Source: Chitinophaga sp. H8 (lineage in GTDB: Bacteria; Bacteroidota; Bacteroidia; Chitinophagales; Chitinophagaceae). From it: a DNA stretch of 64,000 nt. Within the stretch, counting starts at the first letter, position 1, and each line of letters starts with the position of its first letter. The position numbers and the translations under genes are program-made. The notes under the pieces were generated by a model. That model ran no database searches, had not been told where the DNA came from, and saw only the letters and a list, made by a program, of their open reading frames with translations. The DNA lies in assembly GCF_040567655.1 (NCBI RefSeq), contig NZ_JBEXAC010000003.1, positions 1 to 64,000 of the forward strand, read 5' to 3'. Shown here piece after piece: positions 42,113 to 51,753 of this stretch.

Positions 42113-44575
42113 ATGCATTATGTACGCATAATTGTCAGTGGATTATTAGGGATGCTGCTGTTGCTACAGTTGCCGGTACTGGCGAAAGGAGGCCCTGAGG
42201 AAGGGGGCTATGATAATTCCTTAAAGGGTAAAGTACTGGACAAATCATCACATACTCCTTTGGTAGGAGCTACAGTTTATTTACCGGATTTACGGGTTGG
42301 GGTAGTCGCTGATGCAGCGGGAGCGTTTTTTATCAAAAACTTGCCTAAAGGAAAATATGCGGTGGAGATACATTACATAGGGTATGCCGGATATACAGAA
42401 GTGGTAAATATCAATGGTGCTACTACGGCCAACTTTGAATTATCGGAAACACTGATTGAGAAAAACGAGGTAGTGGTGACCGGTGTAAACCTGGCTACTT
42501 CCGTTAAGAAAAATCCTACTCCCATTAGTGTTATTCGTAAAGAATATCTGGATGATAATATTGCTACCAATATCATAGATGCCATTTCCAAGGTGCCAGG
42601 GGTAAGCCAGCTATCTACCGGACCGGCTATTTCCAAGCCTTTTATCCGGGGATTAGGGTACAACCGGGTAGTAGTAGTAAGTGATGAGGTACGCCAGGAA
42701 GGCCAACAGTGGGGTGATGAGCATGGCATTGAAGTGGATGATTATAATGTGAACAAAATCGAGATCCTGAAGGGACCAGCTTCTCTTATATACGGATCAG
42801 ATGCGCTGGCAGGTGTTATTAATATTATGCCTCCTCCACCATTGCCACTTGGCAAGGTGAAAGGAAATGTAGCAGCTAATTATCTTAGTAATAACGGGAT
42901 GATAGCTTATCATGCTGATATTGCCGGTAATCAGAATGGATTTAGCTGGAGTGCCTTTGGTACACAAAAATGGGCACATGATTATAAGAATAAGTATGAT
43001 GGCCCGGTATTTAACTCCCGTTTTAATAATACCAATTATGGTGCTACCATCGGTATTAACAAAGAATGGGGATATTCCCGTCTGAGTTTTACTTCCTTTA
43101 ATCAAAACCTGGGCCTGGTAGAAGGGGAACGCGACAGTGATGGCCGGTTTCTGAAACCGGTAAATGATAATGGCACCGCAGATGAAACAGTTGCTACAGA
43201 TAGCGATTTTAAGTCGTATACTATGAGTGTACCTAAACAGAAGATCGTACATCAAAAGCTAGTATGGGATAATAATCTGTATCTGCATAATGGTGGAAGA
43301 TTGGGAGTTACCCTGGGCTATCAGCAAAATGAACGTAAGGAGTTTGGTAATGTATTATTGCCGGATGAGCCGGAACTTTATCTGCAACTGCGCACATTTA
43401 ATTACAGCCTGAAATATTATTTACCGGAAATGCATGGCTGGCAAACGACAGTAGGGGTAAATGGTATGCAGCAGCAAAACAAAAACCTGGGAGAAGAATT
43501 CCTGATTCCGGCGTATAACTTATTTGATGTGGGAGGATTTGCTATTACCCGTAAGTCATTTAATAAGCTTACCCTGAGTGGTGGTCTGCGTTTTGATAAC
43601 CGTTCTTTGCATACAAAATCTCTTTACCTGGATGAGGATGGCAAACCGGTGAATGCACCTAAGGATAATGGTACTACCCGCTTTATGGCGATAGACCGTA
43701 ACTTCTCAAATGTATCCGGTAGTGTAGGCCTCAGCTATGAAGCCAGTGAAAGAGTGACCTTGAAACTGAATGCCGCCCGTGGATTCCGTGCCCCTAACAT
43801 TTCAGAACTGGCGGCTAACGGTGTGCATGAAGGAACTATTAAATATGAATATGGTAACCGGGATCTGAAGCCGGAAGTAAGTACACAAATTGATGGGGGA
43901 GTTGAATTTAATACGCAGCATGTGTCTATGACAGCCAACCTGTTTTACAATCATATCAATAATTTTATTTTCTCACGCAAGCTGGTTAATAGCGCAGGCG
44001 CAGATTCCATTCCTGCTGAAAATAATGAAGAACAATATGCAGCGTTTAAATATCAGCAATCAGATGCTAATTTATACGGAGGGGAATTTATGCTGGACAT
44101 TCACCCGCATCCTATTGACTGGCTGCATTTTGAAAATACGCTTTCTTATGTAAGAGGGGTAGCTGCTAATGGAACGGACTCTACCAGGTACCTGCCTAAT
44201 ATTCCTGCTGGCCGCTGGGTATCTGAGCTGAAAGGAAAGTTTAAGAAAGCAGGGTATTTGCAGAACATTTATGCCGGAGTACAAATGGATATGACCTTCC
44301 GGCAAAACAATGTGTTTACGGCGTATGAAACGGAAACGCCTACCAGTGGGTATACTTTATTGAATGCCGGTGTAGGTGCTGACATTGTGAATAAACATAG
44401 TAAAACATTATTCTCCCTGCATTTTGCTGTAAATAATTTTACCGATGTAGCCTATCAGAATCATCTCAGTCGTTTAAAATATGGTCCCGTAAACGAGGCG
44501 ACCGGCAGAACCGGGGTGTTTAATACAGGACGTAATTTCAGCATAAAACTGGCAGTGCCACTTGAATTCAAATAG
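42113..44575 (+). CDS. TonB-dependent receptor, probable metal (ZnuD-like) type
   Basis: An 820-residue outer-membrane receptor: signal peptide ending LPVLAK, carboxypeptidase-regulatory-like domain (LKGKVLDKSSHTPLVGATVYLPDLRVGVVAD), plug domain (IIDAISKVPGVSQLS, KPFIRGLGYNRVVVVSDEVRQEGQQWGDEHGIEVD, IEILKGPASLIYGSDALAGVINI) and a beta-barrel ending in phenylalanine-lysine. The RGLGYNRVVVVSDEVRQEGQQWG block is typical of ZnuD/heavy-metal-type receptors rather than SusC. The palindrome at 41480 and the HTHC protein upstream fit metal-regulated uptake. Confidence 0.85.
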   Translation: MHYVRIIVSGLLGMLLLLQLPVLAKGGPEEGGYDNSLKGKVLDKSSHTPLVGATVYLPDLRVGVVADAAGAFFIKNLPKGKYAVEIHYIGYAGYTEVVNINGATTANFELSETLIEKNEVVVTGVNLATSVKKNPTPISVIRKEYLDDNIATNIIDAISKVPGVSQLSTGPAISKPFIRGLGYNRVVVVSDEVRQEGQQWGDEHGIEVDDYNVNKIEILKGPASLIYGSDALAGVINIMPPPPLPLGKVKGNVAANYLSNNGMIAYHADIAGNQNGFSWSAFGTQKWAHDYKNKYDGPVFNSRFNNTNYGATIGINKEWGYSRLSFTSFNQNLGLVEGERDSDGRFLKPVNDNGTADETVATDSDFKSYTMSVPKQKIVHQKLVWDNNLYLHNGGRLGVTLGYQQNERKEFGNVLLPDEPELYLQLRTFNYSLKYYLPEMHGWQTTVGVNGMQQQNKNLGEEFLIPAYNLFDVGGFAITRKSFNKLTLSGGLRFDNRSLHTKSLYLDEDGKPVNAPKDNGTTRFMAIDRNFSNVSGSVGLSYEASERVTLKLNAARGFRAPNISELAANGVHEGTIKYEYGNRDLKPEVSTQIDGGVEFNTQHVSMTANLFYNHINNFIFSRKLVNSAGADSIPAENNEEQYAAFKYQQSDANLYGGEFMLDIHPHPIDWLHFENTLSYVRGVAANGTDSTRYLPNIPAGRWVSELKGKFKKAGYLQNIYAGVQMDMTFRQNNVFTAYETETPTSGYTLLNAGVGADIVNKHSKTLFSLHFAVNNFTDVAYQNHLSRLKYGPVNEATGRTGVFNTGRNFSIKLAVPLEFK

Positions 44576-44602
44576 TTCATAGGTATTTTCTTATTTACTT
44601 CC

Positions 44603-44636
44603 AGGGTGTTTCAGTTTTGAGACACCCTATTTTTAT
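44603..44636 (+). terminator. Terminator after TonB receptor
   Basis: GGGTGTTTC and GAGACACCC pair with one wobble around AGTTTT, followed by TATTTTTATT. It is 28 nt past the receptor stop. Confidence 0.75.
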
Positions 44637-45064
44637 TCTCATACCTGATGAGGAGGGAGGGCTGTCTGGCACTATACTTAGTGTAAGATTAACAATATCC
44701 TATTATGACAACCGGAGCGGCATCTTTTACGTATGTAAAGTAGTTCATGCCCCAGGCGTAAAATGTAAAAATAATGTTAAAGCGCTTGCAAACTAGATAA
44801 GTTGTTTGTATTTTAATTTAATATAAAAGAAATAATTAAAATAATTTATAACTTTGCTCTCGCTAAAGTAAAGAATGCTAATGTGCGATTACACGGTGGA
44901 CACCAACCATTTGAGCGTGTAATACCTATTACCTTCGTTTAATTATTCTAGTTATATCATGCAGTGAACATTTTCCCTCAACGTCTATTTCTTCTGTAGT
45001 TTAGTGCCCATAAAAATATTCAAGATTTATCTGACAAATGGTTCAGATTTTGGTTGAAAAAAAT
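44637..45064. other. Intergenic region without recognisable genes
   Basis: About 430 nt between two terminators with no credible coding frame on either strand and no obvious tRNA or repeat. A LacI-type operator-like AAAGCGCTTGCAAA lies near 44776, but no nearby gene on a suitable strand would be served by it. Confidence 0.5.
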
Positions 45065-45090
45065 AGGGGCTGTATTTACAGCCCCTGATT
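45065..45090 (-). terminator. Terminator for the DUF983 / ABC exporter transcript
   Basis: AGGGGCTGTA and TACAGCCCCT form a perfect 10-bp stem with a 2-nt gap. On the minus strand it is followed by ATTTTTTTC. It also has T-rich sequence on the plus strand, so it may act in both directions. Confidence 0.8.
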
Positions 45091-45121
45091 TTTATATTAT
45101 TTTTTTAAAAGATAATTATTG

Positions 45122-45559
45122 TTAGTGTTCATGCTGAGATGCTTTATCCGCGGGTAGATTGGCGGTATCTTCATCATAGTACACAAAGAAATACAGGTAA
45201 AGTGTTCTGGAAAAGCGCATGAGCCATGGCTGAAAGATGATTAATATAGCGCAGTTTACTGCCAGCCAGATAAAGACGCTGTTATCCCTCCAGCTGATGC
45301 CGAAAAATAACCAGTACCATACCAGGTTAAATACAGACAATGCTACAGACAACGCATAACTAACATATCCTGTACCAAACCAAAAGCCCGTTTCCAATTC
45401 AAATTTCTGATCACATACCGGGCATTTCTCATGCATGTTGAATATCCTGGAAAAACGCCAGTGAAAAGGATTTTTATCACGATACATATCACCCTTCCTG
45501 CACCGGGGGCACTTCATGGTTAACATGCTGAGAAAATAATTAGGATGTTTATGCTTCAT
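45122..45559 (-). CDS. DUF983 membrane protein
   Basis: A 145-residue protein; ATG 45559 is preferred because the family starts shortly before the first CxxC. It has zinc-ribbon motifs CPRCRKG and CPVCDQKFELETGFWFGTGYVSYAL, followed by two membrane helices (about residues 65-85 and 92-112). This matches the DUF983 family, whose function is unknown. The gene lies downstream of the ABC exporter on the same strand. The C-terminus DKASQHEH is His-rich. Confidence 0.85.
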   Translation of the reverse strand: MKHKHPNYFLSMLTMKCPRCRKGDMYRDKNPFHWRFSRIFNMHEKCPVCDQKFELETGFWFGTGYVSYALSVALSVFNLVWYWLFFGISWRDNSVFIWLAVNCAILIIFQPWLMRFSRTLYLYFFVYYDEDTANLPADKASQHEH

Positions 45560-45662
45560 GATGCTAGATAAAATTATGCCCGCAAAGTTACGTTTTTTAA
45601 CTGGCAGTTTTAAGTAACAGGTGCTCATTTCATGTCAATAGCTATTTAGTGGCCATTGTCAG

Positions 45663-47456
45663 TTATACGCTTACTTCCTGTTTTCTTTCTCCTATCTGCT
45701 GACGCCACATCGCATAATAAAGCCCTTTTTCTGCTACCAATTCGTTGTGGGAGCCGGTTTCAATGATTTGTCCTTTTTCCAGTACATATATGCGGTCCGC
45801 ATGCATAATGGTAGACAAACGATGTGCAATCATTACCGTAATGTGCTCCCGGCTGGAAGTAACTGCCCGGACTGTTTTGGTAATTTCTTCCTCCGTGAGT
45901 GAGTCCAGGGCTGAGGTAGCTTCATCAAATACCAGCAACCGGGGCCTGCGCAACAAGGCCCGGGCAATGGATAAACGTTGTTTTTCGCCCCCAGATATTT
46001 TTATACCGCCTTCTCCTATCACCGTATCAATACCATTCTCTGCGCGTGCCAGCAAGGAGTAACAAGCTGCCTTGTTCAGCACATCCATGATTTCTTCATC
46101 CGTAGCACCGGGATTCACAAACAGCAGGTTTTCCTTGATACTGCCGGAAAAAAGCTGGGTATCCTGGGTTACAAAACCCACCTGGTGGCGCAATTCCTCA
46201 ATATCAATTTCCTGTGCGTCGGTACCATTGTATAGTATTTTTCCCTCATTAGGTTTGTATAATCCTACCAATAGCTTTACCAGCGTGGTTTTTCCAGAGC
46301 CGGATGGGCCTATGAAGGCAATGGTTTCACCGGTTTTAACTTCAAAACTGATTTGATCCAGGGCTTTATTGTTGGCCGTAAGATGTTTGAAGCCCACTTG
46401 CTGAAAGGCCAGGTGTTGCAGGCGATTCACCTTTACAGGGTGAGCCGGCATTACTTCTACGGGAGTGTTTAAAATACTCTGGAAGTTCAGCAGCGATACC
46501 TGTGCCTCGCGGTAAGACAGAATAATATTGCCCAATTCCTGCAAAGGTCCAAAGATGAAAAAGGAATATAACTGAAGGGTAAATAGCTGCCCCACACTCA
46601 CCTTATCCTTATAAATGAAATACAGCAGTAAAAACAGGATACTTTGCCGTAACAGGTTTACAAAGGTTCCTTGTACAAAGCTGATACTCCGGATGCTGCG
46701 TACTTTTTTGAGTTCCAGCAACAATATTTTTATAGTAGTGGAGTTCAGGCGCCTTATTTCCTGATTGGTAAGCCCAAGGCTTTTTACCAGTTCTATGTTA
46801 CGTAATGATTCTGTAGTAGCCCCTGCCAGCATCGTGGTTTCCTTCACGATCGTTTTCTGGATTGTTTTTATTTTTTTACTCAGTACATTCATCAGGATAC
46901 CCAGCAGAATAGTGCCTCCAAAATAAACAGGCACCAATGTCCAATCCACCCGGAATGCGTAAATCATCACAAATACTACCCCTACCAGGGCAACAAAGAG
47001 CACATTGATAAAGGAGGTAATAAACTTTTCACAATCGATCCTTACTTTTTGAAGAATAGCGAGGGTTTCTCCGCTCCGCTGATCTTCAAACTGCTGATAA
47101 GGCAAACGCAGGGAATGTTTTAATCCATCGGTATACACCTGTGCGCCAAACTTCTGAATGATCACATTCACGAAATAATCCTGGAAAGCCTTGGCAATAC
47201 GGGATACCATAGCTACTCCAATAGCTGCCAGCAACAAGAGGATAACGCCATTTACATATTCGCTCTGGGAGCGGAGTACGCCTGTTTCTCCTGCTTTTAC
47301 CACGTCGGTTGTTTTAGGATGGGAGGCATACTGGTCAATGATTTTACCAAATATGTAAGGATCCAGGAGCGAAAATACCTGGTTTATAGTGGCCAGCAAC
47401 AGTGCCAGCGCAATCAGCCATTTATAGTTTTTTAAATACCGGAGTAATAGTTTCAT
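45663..47456 (-). CDS. ABC exporter, fused permease/ATPase
   Basis: A 597-residue MsbA/MdlB-like half-transporter. Residues 1-330 hold six membrane helices. The nucleotide-binding domain has Walker A GPSGSGKTT, Q-loop FVTQD, signature ISGGEKQRL, Walker B LLVFDEATSALD and switch IAHRLST. It should dimerise and export lipids, peptides or drugs across the inner membrane. Substrate cannot be told from sequence. It diverges from the EF-G paralogue across a 456-nt gap. Confidence 0.92.
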   Translation of the reverse strand: MKLLLRYLKNYKWLIALALLLATINQVFSLLDPYIFGKIIDQYASHPKTTDVVKAGETGVLRSQSEYVNGVILLLLAAIGVAMVSRIAKAFQDYFVNVIIQKFGAQVYTDGLKHSLRLPYQQFEDQRSGETLAILQKVRIDCEKFITSFINVLFVALVGVVFVMIYAFRVDWTLVPVYFGGTILLGILMNVLSKKIKTIQKTIVKETTMLAGATTESLRNIELVKSLGLTNQEIRRLNSTTIKILLLELKKVRSIRSISFVQGTFVNLLRQSILFLLLYFIYKDKVSVGQLFTLQLYSFFIFGPLQELGNIILSYREAQVSLLNFQSILNTPVEVMPAHPVKVNRLQHLAFQQVGFKHLTANNKALDQISFEVKTGETIAFIGPSGSGKTTLVKLLVGLYKPNEGKILYNGTDAQEIDIEELRHQVGFVTQDTQLFSGSIKENLLFVNPGATDEEIMDVLNKAACYSLLARAENGIDTVIGEGGIKISGGEKQRLSIARALLRRPRLLVFDEATSALDSLTEEEITKTVRAVTSSREHITVMIAHRLSTIMHADRIYVLEKGQIIETGSHNELVAEKGLYYAMWRQQIGERKQEVSV

Positions 47457-47912
47457 CTGTAAATTAATTGTCTTTTGTTAGTCGTACGATGTCTGCCTTC
47501 CACTTCAGGGTGGGATACTTGCTTTTTTATGTTGATCGGTGCATTCCCGGAGTTCAAATGCCTTGTTTTCCGGTTATGAATACAGTTCTTTGCCAGCTGG
47601 CAGGGGTTTTACTGTCAGGTGTGCTTTTTACCAGGTTAAATACCTGGCGCAAAGTTAAGGTAAAACACCTAATTGCGTGTTGTAACATCATTAGGATAAA
47701 GTACTGGTAATTTTGCGCAAAATACGTTAACTTAATAGTAAGTTATTAACCAGTTAAAGAAACATCCCGGAAGCAGCTATTCCAACGTATTCCGGGGATA
47801 AAATAAGCTATACCAGCAAGGTTTAGTACAATAGGAGATCTTACTCCTGCAGCATAAGGCACTATTACTCCGGCATTCCACGGCTCCCATTTAAAAGACA
47901 AAACTTTTACAG
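47457..47912. other. Divergent intergenic region, ABC exporter / EF-G paralogue
   Basis: 456 nt that must contain both promoters. An 80-codon plus-strand frame (47468-47710) is Cys/Val-rich with no family-like features and is judged non-coding. A small CCAGGT-N5-ACCTGG palindrome lies at 47631-47647. Nothing else is evident. Confidence 0.5.
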
Positions 47913-50042
47913 ATGAAAGCGTATGATGAAAAACACATCAAAAACATTGTATTGTTAGGCGCAGCCAAGAGTGGAAAAACTACCCTGTGTGAAACCATGT
48001 TATTTGAAGCGGGTATTACTCATAAGCGCGGTACAGTGGAAGAGAAAAACACCTTGTCAGATTACCATGAGGTAGAGCATGAGCGGGGTAATTCTGTATA
48101 TGCCACCTGCCTGCATACGGAATGGCGGGACTATAAGATCAATATCATTGATACCCCTGGCCTGGAAGACTTCATTGGCGAGGTGATTGCTGCTATCCGG
48201 GTATGTGATACCGCCTTATTGCTCCTGCATGCCCAATATGGGGTAGAAGTAGGCACAGAGCTGATCTGGGATTATGTGGATACTTATAAGAAGCCTACTA
48301 TGCTGGCAGTCAATCACCTGGACGCAGAGCAGGCCAATTTTAATAAAGCTGTAGAGGATGCCCGCCGTATTCTCGGATCTGCGGTTACTGTTATGCAATA
48401 CCCTGTTAATCAGGGTATTGGTTTTAATGGGATTATTGACCTGCTGAAAATGACTTATTATAAGTTCCCGGAAGCAGGCGGAAAGCCGGAAAAACTGCCT
48501 ATTCCGGAAAGTGAAAAGGAAAGGGCTGAGCAGTTGCACAATGAGCTGGTAGAGAAGGCGGCAGAGAACGATGAACAGTTGATGGAATTATACTTTGAAA
48601 AAGGTAACCTGGACGAAGATGAATTACGGAAGGGGCTGAAGATAGGTATGTTGAAACATGACGTATTTCCTGTATTCTGCCTGTCTGCTGTGAATAACAT
48701 GGGCAGCGGGCGACTAATGGGTTTTATTGATAATGTAGCACCCTCTGCCATTGAAATGCCACCGGAACGTACCGAGGATGGGAGGGAGGTGCCCTGCGAT
48801 CCTGCAGGGCCGGCATGTTTATTTGTATTTAAAACGCTGCTTGAAACGCATATCGGGCGGCTTTCTTTTTTTAAAGTACTTTCCGGTGAAGTAAGGCAGG
48901 GCGCAGAGCTGATCAATGAAAAAGGGAATACTACGGAACGGCTGGGACAATTGTTCATTGCGGATGGCCGGAACAGGAATCCTATAGACAGATTACGTTC
49001 CGGCGATATTGGCTGTACCCTGAAACTAAAGAATACATTTACCAACCATACCTTATGTGATAAGAATTTTAAGGGGCAGATAGCCCCTATAAAGTACCCG
49101 CCTCCTAAAGTAAGGGTAGCTATTGAAACCAAGAGTAAAAGTGATGATGAGAAACTGGGCGAAGTACTGAGCGAAATCCACATGGAAGACCCTACACTGG
49201 AAATTGAATACAACCGGGAGCTGAAACAGATCATCCTGCATGGACAGGGGGATTTACACCTGCTGGTTACCAAATGGAGACTGGAAAACATTTATAAGAT
49301 GGAGGTTGACTATCTGACGGCAAAGATTCCTTATCGGGAAACTATCCAAAAACCGGCGATGTCGTCTTACCGGCATAAAAAGCAGTCGGGTGGGGCAGGA
49401 CAGTTTGGAGAAGTGTTCATGAAAATAGAGCCTTATTTTGAAGGGATGCCTCCCTTTAAGGAATTTACGGTAAGGGATACAGAAGAAATTGCATTGGATT
49501 GGGGGGGCAAGCTGGTTTTTAATAACTGTATTGTAGGAGGGGCTATCGATAGCCGTTTTTTGCCTTCTATTCTTAAAGGGGTGATGGAGCGCATGCAGGA
49601 GGGACCGCTAACGGGGTCGTATGTACGTGACGTGCGTGTGAGTGTATACGATGGTAAAATGCATCCGGTAGACAGCAACGATATCTCTTTCAAGATAGCG
49701 GGCATGATGGCGTTCCGGGAGGCTTTTCATCAGGCAGCGCCTCAGCTGCTGGAGCCGGTATTTGATCTGGAAGCCACAGCACCGGATGTTATGATGGGAG
49801 ATATTATGAGTGAGTTGCAGAGCCGCCGTAGTGTTATCACCGGCATGGACTCCCTGAATGGGTATCAGGTAATAAAAGCCCGTACACCACAGGTGGAGTT
49901 GGATAAATTAATAGCTGCCCTGCGCAATGTAACGCAGGGAAAAGCTAAAATAAAAGCTGTATTTGCAGAGTATGCACCCGTGCCACCAGAGCTGCAGCGT
50001 AAGCTCAGCGAAGATTACAAGAAAACAGAAGAAAGTGTCTAA
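47913..50042 (+). CDS. EF-G paralogue lacking GTPase signature residues
   Basis: A 709-residue protein with the five-domain EF-G layout. The G1 loop is GAAKSGKTT (residues 16-24) instead of AHIDHGKTT. G3 is DTPGLED (80-86), so the catalytic histidine of DTPGH is leucine. G4 is NHLD (134-137) rather than NKxD. Domains II-V look complete (SGGAGQFGEVFMKIEP, DSNDISFKIAGMMAFREA). Bacteroides EF-G2 is a known paralogue reported to lack GTPase activity and to support translocation under nutrient limitation. This protein is likely its orthologue, which is inference from the shared G-domain losses. Confidence 0.85.
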   Translation: MKAYDEKHIKNIVLLGAAKSGKTTLCETMLFEAGITHKRGTVEEKNTLSDYHEVEHERGNSVYATCLHTEWRDYKINIIDTPGLEDFIGEVIAAIRVCDTALLLLHAQYGVEVGTELIWDYVDTYKKPTMLAVNHLDAEQANFNKAVEDARRILGSAVTVMQYPVNQGIGFNGIIDLLKMTYYKFPEAGGKPEKLPIPESEKERAEQLHNELVEKAAENDEQLMELYFEKGNLDEDELRKGLKIGMLKHDVFPVFCLSAVNNMGSGRLMGFIDNVAPSAIEMPPERTEDGREVPCDPAGPACLFVFKTLLETHIGRLSFFKVLSGEVRQGAELINEKGNTTERLGQLFIADGRNRNPIDRLRSGDIGCTLKLKNTFTNHTLCDKNFKGQIAPIKYPPPKVRVAIETKSKSDDEKLGEVLSEIHMEDPTLEIEYNRELKQIILHGQGDLHLLVTKWRLENIYKMEVDYLTAKIPYRETIQKPAMSSYRHKKQSGGAGQFGEVFMKIEPYFEGMPPFKEFTVRDTEEIALDWGGKLVFNNCIVGGAIDSRFLPSILKGVMERMQEGPLTGSYVRDVRVSVYDGKMHPVDSNDISFKIAGMMAFREAFHQAAPQLLEPVFDLEATAPDVMMGDIMSELQSRRSVITGMDSLNGYQVIKARTPQVELDKLIAALRNVTQGKAKIKAVFAEYAPVPPELQRKLSEDYKKTEESV

Positions 50043-50093
50043 ACTCTCTTTAAATACCTATTGCCAGCAAGTATACTTAACATAGGCGGTCTA

Positions 50094-51635
50094 TCAGCCA
50101 CCCCATTTCTCTTTATCCAGGCTGCGGAATTGTATAGCTTCTGCCAGATGAGGTGTTTGTATCTGTTCACTGCCTTCCAGGTCTGCTATGGTACGGCTCA
50201 CTTTCAGGATACGGCTATAGGCTCTTGCTGAAAGCTTCATAAAATCCATTGCTTTTTTTAACAGCGTTGCTCCTTCCTGATCTGGTGTACATATGGTTCT
50301 GAGCAGATGACTGTTCATCTGTGCATTGCAGTAAATGCCAGCATGGTCAGCAAAGCGGGCTGTTTGTATTTCACGTGCTTTAATGACTCTCTCCCGGATA
50401 GATTCGCTTTTCTCTGTTTCTTCCGTACTGGATAATGCAGAAAAGGGAGTAGGGGTAACTTCTACGTGCAGGTCTATACGATCCAGTAATGGCCCCGAGA
50501 CCCTGTTTAAATATTTCTGTACTGCGCCAGGCGGACAGGTGCAATCTTTCTCTGAGTGATTGTAAAATCCGCACTGACATGGATTCATAGCTGCAAGTAA
50601 TAAAAAATTTGAAGGGTAGTCAATTATGGCTTTTGCCCGGGATATTGTGACCAGTCTTTCTTCTATTGGTTGCCGCATTACTTCCAGCACTTTGCGGCGG
50701 AACTCCGGAAGTTCATCTAGGAATAATACGCCATTGTGCGCCAGGGAAATTTCGCCGGGCTGTGGAATGCTGCCACCTCCTACCAGCGCAGTATCGCTGA
50801 CGGTATGATGTGGAGAGCGGAAGGGACGCCTGGCGATAAGGGAAGTATGAGCCGGCAGCTTACCTGCAACGGAATGTATTTTAGTGGTTTCCAATGCTTC
50901 GTTCAGGCTTAGTGGTGGGAGTATAGTAGGGAATCTTTTGGCAAGCATGGTTTTGCCTGCACCTGGCGGACCTATCAGGATTACATTATGCCCTCCGGCA
51001 GCGGCTATTTCCAGTGCACGTTTAATATTATACTGCCCTTTTACATCAGCGAAGTCAACATCAAAATCGGCCTGAGCGGCTAAGAATTCCTGCCGGGTAT
51101 CTACTATTACCGGTTGTAAGGATTGGGGCTGTTCAAAAAAATGGATTACTTCCCGCATATGGGATACGCCATATACTTCCAGTTCATTTACCATAGCGGC
51201 TTCCCTGGCGTTTTGTTTAGGTAGTATCAGTCCTTTAAAACCATCTTTGCGTGCCTGTATGGCAATAGGAAGTGCTCCTTTAATGGGTTGCAGCGTACCA
51301 TCCAGGGAAAGCTCACCCATTATAATGTAATCAGCGAGCTTGTCGGCAGGCATTTGTTTAGAAGCAGCAATAATGCCTAATGCTATGGGCAGATCATAAG
51401 CGGAGCCGGCCTTTTTAATATCTGCGGGCGCCATATTTACGACCGTTCGTAACCGCGGCATCTTACAGCCGAGGTCAATAATAGCAGACTCTATTCGCCG
51501 CTGACTTTCTTTTACGGCATTATCGGGAAGGCCTACAATATAGAATTTGGTTCCTTTGGGGGCTACATTTACCTCTAAGGTAATGGTGATGGCTGCCACG
51601 CCTTGCACGGCGCTGCCATAGGTTTTAACAATCAT
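50094..51635 (-). CDS. comM: YifB/ComM-like AAA+ ATPase
   Basis: A 513-residue protein with an N-terminal Lon-like substrate domain (KTYGSAVQGVAAITITLEV, then IVGLPDNAVKESQRRIESAI), Walker A GPPGAGKTMLAKR (about residue 218), the HHTVSDTALVGGG segment, Walker B GVLFLDELPEF and a C-terminal Mg-chelatase-like domain. ComM is a hexameric branch-migration helicase used in natural transformation. It is convergent with the EF-G paralogue. Length and motifs are complete. Confidence 0.92.
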   Translation of the reverse strand: MIVKTYGSAVQGVAAITITLEVNVAPKGTKFYIVGLPDNAVKESQRRIESAIIDLGCKMPRLRTVVNMAPADIKKAGSAYDLPIALGIIAASKQMPADKLADYIIMGELSLDGTLQPIKGALPIAIQARKDGFKGLILPKQNAREAAMVNELEVYGVSHMREVIHFFEQPQSLQPVIVDTRQEFLAAQADFDVDFADVKGQYNIKRALEIAAAGGHNVILIGPPGAGKTMLAKRFPTILPPLSLNEALETTKIHSVAGKLPAHTSLIARRPFRSPHHTVSDTALVGGGSIPQPGEISLAHNGVLFLDELPEFRRKVLEVMRQPIEERLVTISRAKAIIDYPSNFLLLAAMNPCQCGFYNHSEKDCTCPPGAVQKYLNRVSGPLLDRIDLHVEVTPTPFSALSSTEETEKSESIRERVIKAREIQTARFADHAGIYCNAQMNSHLLRTICTPDQEGATLLKKAMDFMKLSARAYSRILKVSRTIADLEGSEQIQTPHLAEAIQFRSLDKEKWGG

Positions 51636-51753
51636 AATGGATGCAATTGGTTGATTTATACCAAGATAACGAAAAATCCTGATGCAGCCAATCCGCAGTG
51701 TCCCTGTTCATGAAAATGAATGCCTGTTTACCGGAAGGTCACAGGTCTGATGG

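Noticed and set aside
44770-44790. LacI-type operator-like AAAGCGCTTGCAAA
   Set aside because: No suitably oriented gene nearby and a single short palindrome in AT-rich DNA.
47468-47710. 80-codon frame between the ABC exporter and EF-G paralogue
   Set aside because: No family features, odd composition, and it occupies the divergent promoter region.
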